In this document: positions 25,366-35,539 of the stretch, in pieces
Numbering within the stretch: the stretch's first letter is position 1
Layout: the number at the start of each line of letters is the position of its first letter
From: Rhizobium mesosinicum
Lineage (GTDB): Bacteria; Pseudomonadota; Alphaproteobacteria; Rhizobiales; Rhizobiaceae
Length of the DNA: 64,000 nt
NCBI RefSeq assembly: GCF_019511345.1
Contig: NZ_JAEUAK010000002.1
Coordinates: forward strand, 372,001 to 436,000
Reading direction: 5' to 3'
Position numbers and translations under genes: made by a program
The notes under the pieces: generated by a model
Database searches by the model: none
What the model was told of the DNA's origin: nothing
The model's input: only the letters and a program-made list of their open reading frames with translations

Positions 25366-25388
25366 CTTCGCCATCTTCCTTGGCGAAG
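25366..25388. terminator. Hairpin between two convergent genes
   Basis: CTTCGCCA-N7-TGGCGAAG is a perfect 8-bp stem 18 bp after the membrane protein gene. No T tract follows it, so termination is only probable. Confidence 0.45.
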
Positions 25389-25452
25389 GTTCTGGGGGAG
25401 GAAATTCCCGGACAGACACGGCCAGCGTGTTGGCGGCGTGCCGCAGGCTGGA

Positions 25453-26259
25453 TTAGGACAGATCCTCACCATCATCGTTTTCATCCGCTTGTTTGCGTCG
25501 ATCGGCGATCACCGCGGGATAATCCACCTGCATGAAATAGAGCCCGTCCGGCGGCGCCACGGGACCGCAGGCCTTGCGGTCACGCGCGTCCAACGCCGCG
25601 CGCACATCGTCAGGGGTCCACTTGCCCTCACCTGCAAGCTTCAGAGTTCCCGCGAAGGAGCGGATCTGATTGTGCAGGAAGCTCTGGGCAGTAGCGCGGA
25701 TCTCGATCAGTTCGCCATTACGGGTCACATCCAGCCGATCGAGTGTGCGCACGGGGCTGTTCGCCTGGCAGTGCGCCGAACGGAAAGTCGAGAAATCGTG
25801 CCTGCCGACGAGTGTCTGGGCTGCGGCATGCATGACTTCATGATCGAGCGTCTTCGGTACCCACCATGCCTTGCCCGCCTCCAGCGCCAGCGGCGCGCGG
25901 CGGCTGATGATGCGGTAGAGATAATGCCGGCGGAGCGCAGAGAAGCGGGCGTCGAAGAATTCGCTCGCCACCTCGACACCAAGGATCGCCACTTTCTCCC
26001 CTGCGAGCTTCAGATGGGCATTCAGCGCGTTCTGCAACTTGAAGGGAGACCAGTCCTTCGAAAGATCGGCATGGACGACCTGCCCCATGGCGTGGACGCC
26101 GGAATCGGTGCGCCCCGCGCCGCGGACGGAGGCGGTGTCGCCGCTTGCCGAGAAGATCGCTTTTTCAATCGCGCCCTGCACCGAGGGCCCGTTGTCCTGT
26201 CGCTGCCATCCGACATAGGGGCCGCCGTCATATTCGACGATCATGCGGTATCTCGACAT
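25453..26259 (-). CDS. truA: tRNA pseudouridine(38-40) synthase
   Basis: 268 residues. TruA converts uridines 38-40 of many tRNA anticodon stems to pseudouridine. The catalytic Asp is D52 in G-R-T-D-S-G-V-H-A, the TruA signature, and the N-terminus Y-R-M-I-V-E-Y-D-G is typical. The C-terminal acidic tail D-D-G-E-D is slightly extended. The start ATG shares one base with the fmt stop (TGATG), which indicates coupled translation in the def-fmt-truA cluster on the minus strand. Confidence 0.96.
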   Translation of the reverse strand: MSRYRMIVEYDGGPYVGWQRQDNGPSVQGAIEKAIFSASGDTASVRGAGRTDSGVHAMGQVVHADLSKDWSPFKLQNALNAHLKLAGEKVAILGVEVASEFFDARFSALRRHYLYRIISRRAPLALEAGKAWWVPKTLDHEVMHAAAQTLVGRHDFSTFRSAHCQANSPVRTLDRLDVTRNGELIEIRATAQSFLHNQIRSFAGTLKLAGEGKWTPDDVRAALDARDRKACGPVAPPDGLYFMQVDYPAVIADRRKQADENDDGEDLS

Positions 26260-27194
26260 CAGGCGAGCCTCGTGCCCGCAGGAAGCGGCGTGCCACGCAG
26301 GAAGTCGGCAGCGGCGAGCGGTTTGCCGCCGGCTTTCTGAAGCTTCGTAAGCCGAACGGCGGCGGTGCCGCAGGCAACCACGAGGTCATCGGTCAGGAGC
26401 GTGCCGGCTATGCCCGCACCCGTTGCACGCTCGGAACCGAGCACCTTGACGCGCTCCGCCTTGCCATTGCTCTCAAGCTCGAACCAAGCGCCCGGGAAAG
26501 GTGAGAGGCCGCGGATATGATTGTGAACATCCTTGGCGTCGCGGCTGAAATCGATACGCGTTTCTGCCTTGTCGATCTTGGCGGCATAAAGCACGCCTTC
26601 GGCCGCCTGCGGGGTCAGCGGCAGATCGTCCATCTCCAGCTTGACCATGGCCTCGGCGATCGCCTTTGCGCCTGTTTGCATCAGCCTGTCGTGCAGCTCG
26701 CCCGCCGTCATGTTGGGGCCGATCTCGACTTCGCGCGTCAGCGCCACGTCGCCGGTATCGAGGCCCTTGTCCATCTTCATGACCATCATGCCGGTCTTTT
26801 CGTCACCGGCCATGATCGCCCGCTGGATGGGGGCAGCGCCGCGCCAGCGCGGCAGCAGCGAGGCATGGCCGTTATAGCAGCCGTAGCGCGTGCCGGTCAG
26901 GATCGCCTCGGGCAACAGCAGTCCATAGGCGACGACGACGCCGACATCGGCACCGAGCGCGCGAAAGCGCTCACGCTCTTCAGGGTCCTTGAAATTGACC
27001 GGCGTAAAGACCGGCAGGCCAAGCAGCTCGGCGGCTTGGTGTACCGGCGATTTCTGAAGGTCGAGCCCGCGCCGTCCACCCGGCCGCGGCGGCTGCGTAT
27101 AGACGGCAACGATCCGGTGGCCGGCTTCGACGAGCAAGCGCAGCGTCGGTACGGAAAAATCGGGCGTTCCCATGAACACGATACGAAGAGACAT
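26259..27194 (-). CDS. fmt: Methionyl-tRNA formyltransferase
   Basis: 311 residues from ATG 27194; an upstream in-frame start at 27218 gives an atypical N-terminus. It formylates initiator Met-tRNA using 10-formyltetrahydrofolate. Catalytic residues are N108 and H110 (Y-N-G-H-A-S-L-L-P) and D146, matching the N-H-D triad of the family with the S-L-L-P loop. The C-terminal tRNA-binding domain is complete. It sits between def, which removes the formyl group later, and truA. Confidence 0.96.
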   Translation of the reverse strand: MSLRIVFMGTPDFSVPTLRLLVEAGHRIVAVYTQPPRPGGRRGLDLQKSPVHQAAELLGLPVFTPVNFKDPEERERFRALGADVGVVVAYGLLLPEAILTGTRYGCYNGHASLLPRWRGAAPIQRAIMAGDEKTGMMVMKMDKGLDTGDVALTREVEIGPNMTAGELHDRLMQTGAKAIAEAMVKLEMDDLPLTPQAAEGVLYAAKIDKAETRIDFSRDAKDVHNHIRGLSPFPGAWFELESNGKAERVKVLGSERATGAGIAGTLLTDDLVVACGTAAVRLTKLQKAGGKPLAAADFLRGTPLPAGTRLA

Positions 27195-27291
27195 TCTATC
27201 TCGCCAATTGGGGATCAACCGTCTTCAAACGGGTTTGCGACTCATAAGCAAGCCCGCTCGAAATCTTTCGTATGCAAGGCTGCCAGCCCGT

Positions 27292-27807
27292 TCAGAGCAC
27301 CTTGGATTTGGCAGCCTTGGTGAACTTCTTGATCACCATTTCGCGCTTCAGCCGCGAGATATGATCGATGAAGAGCACGCCGTTCAGGTGGTCGATCTCG
27401 TGCTGGAGACAGGTCGCCAGAAGTCCGTCGGCCTCGACGCTTTGTTCCTTGCCTTCGCGGTCCAGATATTTGACCGTCACCTTCGCAGGGCGTTCGACTT
27501 CTGCATAATAATCCGGAATGGAAAGGCAGCCTTCCTCATAGACGGAACGATCGTCCGAAGAGCTGACGATTTCCGGATTGATGAAGACGAGCGGCTGCTT
27601 TTCTTCACCTTCCTTCGACAGGTCGATGACGAGCATTCGGCGCGGGACGCCGATCTGGATTGCGGCAAGGCCGATGCCGGGCGCATCGTACATGGTCTCC
27701 AGCATGTCGTCGGACAGACGCTGGAGGTCGGCATCGACCCGCTCGAACGGCTTGGAAACCTGACGGAGAACGGGATCGGGAAGAATGATGAGTGGCTTGA
27801 TGGTCAT
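27292..27807 (-). CDS. def: Peptide deformylase
   Basis: 171 residues from ATG 27807, supported by GGGAA 4-5 nt upstream. It removes the N-formyl group from nascent proteins at the ribosome exit. All three motifs are intact: G-I-G-L-A-A-I-Q (44-51), E-G-C-L-S (Cys94) and Q-H-E-I-D-H (His136, Glu137, His140), which bind the catalytic metal. It is the first gene of def-fmt-truA, with 97 bp before fmt. Confidence 0.96.
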   Translation of the reverse strand: MTIKPLIILPDPVLRQVSKPFERVDADLQRLSDDMLETMYDAPGIGLAAIQIGVPRRMLVIDLSKEGEEKQPLVFINPEIVSSSDDRSVYEEGCLSIPDYYAEVERPAKVTVKYLDREGKEQSVEADGLLATCLQHEIDHLNGVLFIDHISRLKREMVIKKFTKAAKSKVL

Positions 27808-27850
27808 GGCGTTCCCATAACCCATCTTTTCACACTAGGGAATTATCCGC

Positions 27851-27888
27851 CGGGCAGGGATTGCGGTTTTTTGCAACGCCTGCCCGGG
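27851..27888. other. Hairpin upstream of def
   Basis: CCGGGCAG (27851-27858) pairs with CTGCCCGG (27881-27888), with an inner TTGC/GCAA. On the plus strand GTTTTTG follows, so it looks like a terminator, yet no plus-strand gene ends here. On the minus strand it lies between the globin chemoreceptor stop and the def start and may separate the two transcription units. Confidence 0.45.
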
Positions 27889-27904
27889 TTTTTGCCTCGA
27901 TAGC

Positions 27905-29404
27905 TCAGGCCGCGCGGCGTGCGGCACCGGCCGCCTGCCGGCTTTCAGCGCGTGCGCGGAAACGCTGCAGGAGCTCGATGAGGTTTTCGACCTCATCCTT
28001 CAGCCTGCGGGTTTCGGCGGACGTACGCTCCACCATGCCGGAATTCTGCTGAGTGATCGTGTCCATATTGCGGATTGCGACGCTGACCTCGTTCACCCCC
28101 GTCGCCTGATCGCGGGCGGCTGCGGCGATATCGGCGACGAAGCTGTTGATGATGTCGATGCGGGCGATCATATCGCTCAGTGCTTCACCGGTGCTGCTGA
28201 CGATGTTGACGCCCTCGTTCACCTGCGTCGAGCTTTGGGAGATCAGATTCTTGATTTCCTTGGCGGCATCGGCGGTGCGCTGGGCAAGCTGGCGGACTTC
28301 CTGCGCGACGACTGCAAAGCCCTTGCCTGCATCGCCGGCACGCGCAGCTTCGACGCCGGCGTTCAGTGCCAGCAGGTTGGTCTGGAAAGCGATCTCATCG
28401 ATGACGCCGATGATCTTGGCGATTTCGGTGGAGGACTTCTCGATACCCGCCATGGCTGAGACGGCGCTGGTGACGAGTTCGCCGGAATTCTTGGCCTTCT
28501 CCTGCGTTTCCCGCACGGCGCTCGACGCCTTCTCGGCATTGGCAGCGGTCTGGCTGACGCTGACGGAAAGCTGCTGGAGGGCCGCCGAGCTTTCCTCGAC
28601 GCCGGCTGCCTGTTGCGCGGTGCGCAAGGCGAGATCGTCGGTGGCCTTTGACATCACGTCGGCGCCTTCGAGAATGTGGCCGGACGTCGCGCGGACGGAC
28701 GTAAAGGAATCACGCAGCGCACTGACAGCCCTGTTGTAGTCCTCGGCCATTTCACGGAAATCGCCGGGCAGATCGGAGGGTAGCGTTGCTTCCAGGTCAC
28801 CGCGCGACAACGCTTCCAGGCCGCGGCGCAGATGTTCCAGCGCCAGCGCCTGATCGGCTTCGGCCCGGGCGCGCTCTTCTTCCAGCACGCGGCGCTTTTC
28901 ATCAAGCGCTTCCAGGTAAACCGAGATGGAATAGTCCATATCGAGCATTGCCGCCTTGATGACGACGGTCAGCTTTTCGGCAAGCCCCTTTCCCTGCTGG
29001 CGAGCAAAGAACGATGGCCACTGCTTTTCCATCAGGCCTCTGACCAGTTCCGACATGAGAAGCGCATAGCCGCCGATATACCAGCGCGGCTCCAGGCCGA
29101 TGCGGGCATGAGCGCGGCCGACGGCCGTGACACCATTCACATAGCTATCATCGAAATTACCGCCCGAAAGATTGCCCCAATGCTCCTGCTGGCGCTTCTT
29201 GGCGTGGCCCATATGCGCCTTGTCGGAGAAGAAGCCTGCTACCGCCGGCGTCTTTGCAAGCTTGTCGTAGAACTTGTCGAGCGCGTCGCCGAGAAGTTCC
29301 AAGATCGCCGGCCGCAGCTCCCGCAGGTTCTTGCGTGCCTCATCGTCAAGCTCAATGAAGGCAAGGCGCTGCCTGAGGGCATTATCAGTCTGCTGGGAAG
29401 TCAT
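27905..29404 (-). CDS. Soluble globin-coupled chemoreceptor
   Basis: 499 residues from ATG 29404 with no transmembrane segment. Residues about 1-170 form a protoglobin/globin-coupled sensor domain with likely proximal haem ligand His99 in [14 protein letters not shown]-like linker follows, then the methyl-accepting domain with tip [22 protein letters not shown]. Such proteins sense oxygen or other gases and signal to CheA from the cytoplasm; Sinorhizobium IcpA and Bacillus HemAT are examples of the architecture. The C-terminus ends in A-A-R-R-A-A and lacks the W-x-x-F pentapeptide of the other two receptors here. Longer in-frame starts upstream were not accepted. Confidence 0.88.
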   Translation of the reverse strand: MTSQQTDNALRQRLAFIELDDEARKNLRELRPAILELLGDALDKFYDKLAKTPAVAGFFSDKAHMGHAKKRQQEHWGNLSGGNFDDSYVNGVTAVGRAHARIGLEPRWYIGGYALLMSELVRGLMEKQWPSFFARQQGKGLAEKLTVVIKAAMLDMDYSISVYLEALDEKRRVLEEERARAEADQALALEHLRRGLEALSRGDLEATLPSDLPGDFREMAEDYNRAVSALRDSFTSVRATSGHILEGADVMSKATDDLALRTAQQAAGVEESSAALQQLSVSVSQTAANAEKASSAVRETQEKAKNSGELVTSAVSAMAGIEKSSTEIAKIIGVIDEIAFQTNLLALNAGVEAARAGDAGKGFAVVAQEVRQLAQRTADAAKEIKNLISQSSTQVNEGVNIVSSTGEALSDMIARIDIINSFVADIAAAARDQATGVNEVSVAIRNMDTITQQNSGMVERTSAETRRLKDEVENLIELLQRFRARAESRQAAGAARRAA

Positions 29405-29594
29405 GGGGATCTCTATCTGGCGCGGATGCGGAGGGAATTGCAGCGCAAGATTTGGCGAATATGGTTTAGCAATCGTTAAACGTGCGACCGATTTTCTTCC
29501 GCTACAGCAAATTAGCGTCATTCGCACTGATGATACGGCGTAGATTGTTCACGTTTTGATCTGGATATTGCCGCTTATTTTGTTATGGTGCAGC

Positions 29595-30818
29595 ATGACC
29601 ACCACATCCGACTCACTCACTATTTCCTTGCCGATAATGAGCCCCGGCGTGCTTGCACTTGCTGGCGGCGCACTCGCCGTTCTCATCCTCGTGACAATCG
29701 TGTTTGCCTTGCGCAATGCGGGCATCCGCCGCGAGGAAGCGGAAGAGGCCAATCTTCGCGCCGCCGAAAGCGAGGCGCGCATGGCAGAACTTCTGAAAAT
29801 ACAGGCGGAGATGCAGGGACGCATCTCGACCATGACGGAAGTCTTCGGTGCACGGCAGGCCGAGCTCAACCATGCGATCAACCAGCGCCTCGACGGCATG
29901 TCACAGCGCATGAACTCGACGCTGACCGAGCAGACCAAATCGACGCACGACAACCTGCAGAAGCTGCAGGAGCGCCTGGCGGTGATCGATATCGCCCAGA
30001 ACAATATTCAAACGCTCGCCAAGGATGTCGTCGGGCTGCAGGCCATTCTTTCCAACAAGCAGACGCGTGGCGCCTTCGGCCAGTCGCGTATGGAGACAAT
30101 TGTCGCCGACGGCCTGCCCATGGGCTCCTATGCTTTCCAGCAGACGCTATCGAATGGCTCGCGACCGGACTGCACGATCAGGATGCCGAACGGTGCACCG
30201 CCGCTGGTGATCGACGCGAAGTTTCCGCTCGAGGCTTGGAACGCGATCCGCGATGCAGGCAGCACGGATGCCGGTAAGCTTGCCGGTCAGCAGTTTCGCC
30301 GTGATATGGAAGTGCACATCAAGGATATTTCAGAGAAATATCTGATCCAGGGCGAGACGCAGGACACGGCTTTCCTCTTCGTTCCTTCGGAATCGATCTT
30401 TGCTGAAATTCACGAAAATTTCGAGGCGATCGTGCAGAAGGCTCACCGCGCGCGCGTCGTTATCGTCTCGCCTTCGCTCCTTATGCTGTCGATCCAAGTC
30501 ATTCAGGCCGTTCTGAAAGACCAGCGCATGCGGGCGCAGGCGCATGTCATTCAAGGCGAAGTCGCCCTCCTGATGGATGATCTCGGCCGGCTGGACGAGC
30601 GGGTGCGCAAGTTGCAGGGGCACTTCTCCCAGACGCAGCGCGATGTGGACCAGATCATCACCTCGGCGGACAAGCTCACAAAGCGAGGCGCGAAGATCGA
30701 AGCGCTGGAATTCGAAGCAGGCGGCGACGGCAAGCAAGCACAGGTGAGCGAGCCGCCGGCGAAATCAGTCGAAAGCAGGACCGGACTGCTCAAGCTCAGG
30801 GTAGTTGACGAGGAGTGA
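29595..30818 (+). CDS. rmuC: DNA recombination protein RmuC homologue
   Basis: 407 residues from ATG 29595; a TTG 39 bp upstream would add a hydrophobic stretch without support. A membrane anchor (about 17-38) is followed by a long coiled coil (about 45-130) and the RmuC domain with D-A-K-F-P-L-E and I-V-S-P-S-L-L-M-L, related to restriction-endonuclease-like folds. RmuC limits inversions at short inverted repeats in E. coli; its exact activity is unclear. It lies divergent from the globin chemoreceptor and upstream of a ribokinase gene. Confidence 0.9.
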   Translation: MTTTSDSLTISLPIMSPGVLALAGGALAVLILVTIVFALRNAGIRREEAEEANLRAAESEARMAELLKIQAEMQGRISTMTEVFGARQAELNHAINQRLDGMSQRMNSTLTEQTKSTHDNLQKLQERLAVIDIAQNNIQTLAKDVVGLQAILSNKQTRGAFGQSRMETIVADGLPMGSYAFQQTLSNGSRPDCTIRMPNGAPPLVIDAKFPLEAWNAIRDAGSTDAGKLAGQQFRRDMEVHIKDISEKYLIQGETQDTAFLFVPSESIFAEIHENFEAIVQKAHRARVVIVSPSLLMLSIQVIQAVLKDQRMRAQAHVIQGEVALLMDDLGRLDERVRKLQGHFSQTQRDVDQIITSADKLTKRGAKIEALEFEAGGDGKQAQVSEPPAKSVESRTGLLKLRVVDEE

Positions 30819-30861
30819 TCGCTTCGGCAGTGTCGCGACCCGAAGCAAGGACGAACATGCC

Positions 30862-31761
30862 ATGATCACAGTTTTCGGCTCCATCAACATGGACCTTATC
30901 GCCACCACCGAGCGCCTGCCGAAGCCCGGCGAGACAGTTGCCGGTAACAGCTTTGCCACGGCTGCCGGCGGCAAGGGCGCAAATCAGGCACTCGCTGCCC
31001 GGCGGGCAGGCCGTTATGTCCACATGGCAGGCGCTGTCGGCAAGGATGCATTTGCCGAAGGTGCACTCGAACTGCTCGACGGCGCCGGCACCGATCTTTC
31101 CCGTGTCAGCCATGTCGACGGAGCGACCGGCGTAGCCCTCATTCTCGTCGGCGGCGACGGCGAGAACATGATCGCAGTCATTCCCGGCGCGAACGGCGAG
31201 GTGAACGGCGACAATGCAGAGGCTGCCGTCGATGCCATGAGCGGGGGCGATATCCTGATGCTGCAGCTCGAGGTTCCGGTCGAGGCCGTCGAGCGCGCGC
31301 TTGCCGCTTCTCGCGCCAAGGGCATCACCAGCATTCTCAATCTTGCCCCGCTCATTCCGGATGCGCCGCGCCTCGGCCGGCTGGCCGACATCGTCATTGC
31401 CAACGAGACTGAATTCGAGCGGCTGGCGGGACAGGAGAACATGAGTGCGGGCGATCGTGAGGCGGCGTTGGAGCGCCTGCATGCCGAGACCGCCCAGACC
31501 CTGATCGTCACGCTCGGCGGCGATGGCGTCATCGCGATCCGGGATGGTCAGATCGCGCGTGCACAGGGCCTCGTCATCGAACCCGTCGACACGGTCGGCG
31601 CCGGCGATACGTTCTGCGGCTACTTCGCAGCAAGCCTCGATGAAGGGCTGGATTTCAACTCGGCTCTACGCCGTGCAGCGGTCGCCGGCTCGCTCGCCTG
31701 CCTGAAGCCGGGAGCACAACCCTCCATCCCGCTCGCCGCCGAAGTCGCAGACAGACTATAA
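30862..31761 (+). CDS. rbsK: Ribokinase (PfkB family)
   Basis: 299 residues. It phosphorylates D-ribose to ribose 5-phosphate in the cytosol. PfkB signature 1 is G-G-K-G-A-N-Q-A near 37-44, and signature 2 D-T-V-G-A-G-D-T-F holds the catalytic Asp near 249. The N-terminal G-S-I-N-M-D and N-x-x-E (A-N-E-T-E-F-E) motifs fit ribokinase. AAGGA lies about 12 nt upstream of the ATG. No ribose transporter is adjacent, so a related sugar or nucleoside is possible. It follows rmuC by 43 bp and may be co-transcribed with it. Confidence 0.85.
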   Translation: MITVFGSINMDLIATTERLPKPGETVAGNSFATAAGGKGANQALAARRAGRYVHMAGAVGKDAFAEGALELLDGAGTDLSRVSHVDGATGVALILVGGDGENMIAVIPGANGEVNGDNAEAAVDAMSGGDILMLQLEVPVEAVERALAASRAKGITSILNLAPLIPDAPRLGRLADIVIANETEFERLAGQENMSAGDREAALERLHAETAQTLIVTLGGDGVIAIRDGQIARAQGLVIEPVDTVGAGDTFCGYFAASLDEGLDFNSALRRAAVAGSLACLKPGAQPSIPLAAEVADRL

Positions 31762-32006
31762 TCTGACCTAACCACGAACAGTCGACGAAACGGCACCCCT
31801 CGTTTTAGGGTTGCGCCCCGGTTTTGCGGCCGAAATATAGCGAATTTCATTCAAATTTAAGAGATTTCCGGCGATCATTCCCGTGATCGAACCTCGTCCA
31901 TCCGCGATAGTGGTTCGCCCCTATTTGTGGCTGCTCCATGACGGAGCGACGCCTTACCCGCTGTGCCGAAGAATGGCCTTTCGGCGCGTCCTTGCCCGAG
32001 GAACAC

Positions 32007-34346
32007 ATGTTCATTTTCAGAATGAAATCGCTTGCGGCGAAACTCATCGTCATTACCGGTGTCGCCATCGCCCTGGTTCTTGTCGCTTCAAACCTCTTCC
32101 TCATCGATCAGACCCGTAATCGGGTTCAGACCCTCACGCTGGATCAGGCAAACTCGGAAGCCAAGTCGATCGCCAATGAGATCGCCGCTAATGTCGGCGA
32201 GTTGGCGAGCGCTGCCCGTACCATGTCGGGCGTCGTCGGGCGCGGACATGAAGGCAAGATCCTCGACCGCAAGGGCATCATCAGCATCTTGAAGTCCAAC
32301 CTCGAACAGAACGCATTTGCCTTCGGCAGCTGGTTCTGCGAGCAGCTCGGCGCATTTGACGGCAAGACCACGGAGATCGCCAACAACAACGACGAAGGCA
32401 CCAACAAGGTCGGCGCCTTCACGCCTTATTGGTCGAAGAACAGGACCGGCGACATCCAGTTCTCGACCTTCGACAACGATTACACTGCCGAATGGTGGAA
32501 GCTTGCTGCCGATAGCGGCAAGGGCGCAATCACGGCGCCCTACCTCGCAGAAGGCACCGATGTTCCGACCCTGCTGACCTCGATTGCTTATCCGGTGATG
32601 TCCGGCGGCAAGATGATCGGTGTGGAAGGTGTCGATATTTCGCTGAAGTCGCTCACCGACAAGGTGCAGGCGCTGCGACCCTTCGGCTCCGGCCGTGTGA
32701 CGCTGATCGCCCAGAACGGCAACTGGATCGTTGCTCCGCTCCCCGACCTGATGTCCAAGCCCTATGGCGACAACCCCGGCTCGGCTGACGTAAAGGCTGC
32801 GCTTTCGTCCATGAAGGTCGGCCTCGTCAAGAACCTGAACTTCGACGGCCTCGATCCCTTCGACCGCGTCGTCTATCCCTTCGCCGTTCCCGGCCTGAAC
32901 GCCAACTGGGTCGTGCTGGTCGACGTCCCGCATGCGGCAATGAATGCGCCGGTTCAGGACCAGACCTTCATGATGATCATCAACGGCATCATCGTGCTCG
33001 GTGCCGTGCTGCTCGCGCTCTATTTCGCCGTCCGCACGCTTGTTCAGCGTCCGCTCGCCGGTCTCGTTTCCAGCGTCAAGGGGCTGAGCGACGGGAAATA
33101 CGACGAAACGGTCACCGGCCAGAACCGTGCCGACGAAATCGGATCGGTCGCCAAGGCGCTTGAAGGTTTCCGCTTCGCGCTTGCGGATACTCGGCGCCTC
33201 GAAGCCGAGGCGGACAACCAGCGCCTTGCCGCCGAAACCGAACGCGGCCGCTCGGAATCGGAACGTCAACAATCGGTCAACCTGCAGCGTCACATCGTCT
33301 CGATCGTCGGCGCGGGCCTTTCCGAACTGTCACAGGGCAATCTCAGCCACCGCATCACAGAAGAATTCCCAGGCGAATACGGCAAGCTCAAGCAGGACTT
33401 CAATGCCGCTCTTGCAAGCCTCGAGGAAACCATCAACACGATGAACCTCAGCGTCGTCAACATCGGCTCCGGCACAGGCGAAATCAGCAACAGCGCCTCC
33501 GATCTCGCCAAGCGTACCGAGCAGCAGGCGGCAAGCCTCGAAGAGACGGCAGCGGCGCTCAACGAGCTGACTGCCCAGGTCAATTCCAGCGCCGAGAATG
33601 CCCGTACGGCAGCCGACAATGTCAATCTCGCCTGCGAAGACGCCGAGAAGTCAGGTGAAGTCGTCAAGAAAGCGATTGCCTCCATGCACGGCATCGAACA
33701 ATCCTCGACGGAAGTTTCGCGCATCATCGGCGTCATCGACGAGATCGCTTTCCAGACGAATCTCCTGGCTCTGAATGCGGGTGTCGAAGCGGCGCGTGCC
33801 GGCGAAGCAGGCAAGGGCTTCGCGGTCGTGGCACAGGAAGTCAGGGAACTCGCTCAGCGTTCGGCAAATGCCGCCAAGGAGATCAAGACACTCATCAACA
33901 CCTCGGCCGTCCAGGTCAAGGAAGGCGTCGATCTCGTCGGCCGCGCCGGCGATACGCTGCACAAGATCGCCGAACAGGTAATGGGCATCAACGGGCTTAT
34001 CCGTCAAATCTCGGCCTCGGCCAGCGAGCAGGCCGTCGGCCTGAAGGAGATCAATCAGGCCGTGAACCAGATGGATCAGGTCACGCAGCAGAACGCCGCA
34101 ATGGTGGAAGAAACCACGGCAGCCAGCGTGGCGCTGAACGACGAGGCGCAGACGCTGAAAGCGCTCGTCAGCCGCTTCCGCGTCTCGGGCCAGGTCAATG
34201 CTGCGACGGCGCTGCGCTCCACCGCACAGCAGATGCGCTCGCCGGCTTCGTCAGCGCCACGCGCAACTGCTCCGGCACCGCGCCGTGCCGTTGCCCAGTC
34301 TTATGGCTCGGCCGCAGTTGCTCAGGATAATTGGGAAGAGTTCTAA
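32007..34346 (+). CDS. Methyl-accepting chemotaxis protein with dCACHE sensor domain and NWEEF tail
   Basis: 779 residues from ATG 32007 (GAGGA 4 nt upstream). Helix 1 is near 11-32, a long periplasmic double-CACHE sensor domain spans about 40-315, helix 2 about 325-345, HAMP about 347-400, then the methyl-accepting domain with tip [22 protein letters not shown]. The chain ends N-W-E-E-F, nearly the E. coli Tar tail N-W-E-T-F that binds CheR. The distal CACHE pocket has D-Y-T-A-E-W-W and G-V-E-G-V-D; the Arg of the usual amino-acid motif is not seen, so the ligand may be something else. A terminator follows. Confidence 0.9.
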   Translation: MFIFRMKSLAAKLIVITGVAIALVLVASNLFLIDQTRNRVQTLTLDQANSEAKSIANEIAANVGELASAARTMSGVVGRGHEGKILDRKGIISILKSNLEQNAFAFGSWFCEQLGAFDGKTTEIANNNDEGTNKVGAFTPYWSKNRTGDIQFSTFDNDYTAEWWKLAADSGKGAITAPYLAEGTDVPTLLTSIAYPVMSGGKMIGVEGVDISLKSLTDKVQALRPFGSGRVTLIAQNGNWIVAPLPDLMSKPYGDNPGSADVKAALSSMKVGLVKNLNFDGLDPFDRVVYPFAVPGLNANWVVLVDVPHAAMNAPVQDQTFMMIINGIIVLGAVLLALYFAVRTLVQRPLAGLVSSVKGLSDGKYDETVTGQNRADEIGSVAKALEGFRFALADTRRLEAEADNQRLAAETERGRSESERQQSVNLQRHIVSIVGAGLSELSQGNLSHRITEEFPGEYGKLKQDFNAALASLEETINTMNLSVVNIGSGTGEISNSASDLAKRTEQQAASLEETAAALNELTAQVNSSAENARTAADNVNLACEDAEKSGEVVKKAIASMHGIEQSSTEVSRIIGVIDEIAFQTNLLALNAGVEAARAGEAGKGFAVVAQEVRELAQRSANAAKEIKTLINTSAVQVKEGVDLVGRAGDTLHKIAEQVMGINGLIRQISASASEQAVGLKEINQAVNQMDQVTQQNAAMVEETTAASVALNDEAQTLKALVSRFRVSGQVNAATALRSTAQQMRSPASSAPRATAPAPRRAVAQSYGSAAVAQDNWEEF

Positions 34347-34365
34347 TTGCTGATCGCATGGCAAG

Positions 34366-34396
34366 AAAAAGGCGCCTGATCCCTCGGGCGCCTTTT
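34366..34396. terminator. Terminator between a chemoreceptor gene and ptsN
   Basis: AAAAAGGCGCC-N10-GGCGCCTTTT (arms 34371-34376 and 34387-34392). T tracts on both strands let it serve the two convergent genes. Confidence 0.8.
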
Positions 34397-34420
34397 GCAT
34401 TCAGGGTAGATCGTCAGACG

Positions 34421-34885
34421 TCAGGCAGCGTTCGACGTCTGCTCTTCGTTGAGGAAGGCATAAATCGCGGATGCGGAATCGGTCGCGCGTAACTTGGCGA
34501 CCAGATCATGGTCGCGCAGGACGCGGGCGATGCGTGAAAGCGCCTTCAGATGATCGGCGCCCGCACCTTCGGGCGCCAGAAGCAGGAACACCAGATCGAC
34601 GGGCTGGTCGTCCAACGCCTCGAAGTCGACGGGCTGTTCCAGCCGAGCGAAAATACCGACGATGGAGTGGATATTGACGAGCTTGCCGTGGGGAATGGCG
34701 ATGCCGTTGCCGACGCCGGTCGAACCCAGACGTTCGCGCTGCAGGATCACATCGAAGATTTCCCGCTCGGAAAGCCCCGTAGTCCTGGAGGCTTTTGCTG
34801 CCAATTCCTGAAGCAACTGTTTCTTGGAATTTACCCTGAGGGCGGGAATGATCGCATCCTGGTGCAGCAAATCTGCCAATGCCAT
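34421..34885 (-). CDS. ptsN: PTS IIA-like nitrogen regulatory protein
   Basis: 154 residues. EIIA-Ntr accepts phosphate from NPr and regulates potassium transport, carbon-nitrogen balance and, in rhizobia, transporters and metabolism. The phosphorylation site is His66 in A-I-P-H-G-K, and the fold ends with the usual L-L-L-A-P-E-G...H-L-K-A-L-S. It belongs to the conserved lptCAB-rpoN-hpf-ptsN run on the minus strand, 72 bp after hpf. Confidence 0.95.
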   Translation of the reverse strand: MALADLLHQDAIIPALRVNSKKQLLQELAAKASRTTGLSEREIFDVILQRERLGSTGVGNGIAIPHGKLVNIHSIVGIFARLEQPVDFEALDDQPVDLVFLLLAPEGAGADHLKALSRIARVLRDHDLVAKLRATDSASAIYAFLNEEQTSNAA

Positions 34886-34957
34886 TTCTTTTTCCTTCTG
34901 TCGCCGAAATCAGGAGTTTGAGAGAGCAGCACCCTGCGCCGCTCCCTCGCCCTGATC

Positions 34958-35539
34958 TCAGCCTTTGATATTGGCCGAATCGATCCAGCCAATATTTCCG
35001 TCGTGACGACGGTAAACGATGTTGATTTGTTCCTTGCCGGGGCTGCGGAACAGGAGAAGCGGCTCGTCGGTCATGTCAAGCGCCATGACGGCGGTTGCGA
35101 CAGACATCGTCTTGAGCTGCTTCGTGCTTTCGGCGACGATGGCCGGAGCGAAATCGTCCGGGACCTCGTCTTCATGATCGGGAACCGCGTCCATGACGGT
35201 ATAGGCGACTTCTGCAAAGCCGTTGCCGTTCAGATGATTTCCGGCGTGGTGATCCTTGAGCTTCCGCTTGTAGCGGCGCAGGCGCTTCTCGATACGCTCG
35301 GATGCCGCATCGAAGGCAATCTGCGGATCCATGGCCTCGCCTGCGGCATGCAGCACGACGCCACTATCGAGATGAAGCTTGCAATCGGCGGAAAACCGAG
35401 AATTCGACTTTTCCACGATCACCTGGCCGGAATATCCCCCGTCGAAGTATTTCGTGACGGCCAAACCAATTTGGTCCTCAATCTTTTGACGGAACGAGTC
35501 ACCAATTTCCATATGTTTACCGGATACACGCACACTCAT
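34958..35539 (-). CDS. hpf: Ribosome hibernation promoting factor, long form
   Basis: 193 residues from ATG 35539, supported by GGGAA about 8 nt upstream; a longer reading to 35602 enters promoter-like sequence. The N-terminal YfiA/RaiA domain (about 1-105) begins V-R-V-S-G-K-H-M-E-I and includes R-Y-K-R-K-L-K-D-H-H. The C-terminal domain (about 140-190, F-R-S...N-I-V-Y-R-R-H-D-G-N-I-G) dimerises ribosomes, so this is the long form that makes 100S particles in stationary phase. It lies downstream of rpoN with its own apparent promoter. Confidence 0.93.
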   Translation of the reverse strand: MSVRVSGKHMEIGDSFRQKIEDQIGLAVTKYFDGGYSGQVIVEKSNSRFSADCKLHLDSGVVLHAAGEAMDPQIAFDAASERIEKRLRRYKRKLKDHHAGNHLNGNGFAEVAYTVMDAVPDHEDEVPDDFAPAIVAESTKQLKTMSVATAVMALDMTDEPLLLFRSPGKEQINIVYRRHDGNIGWIDSANIKG

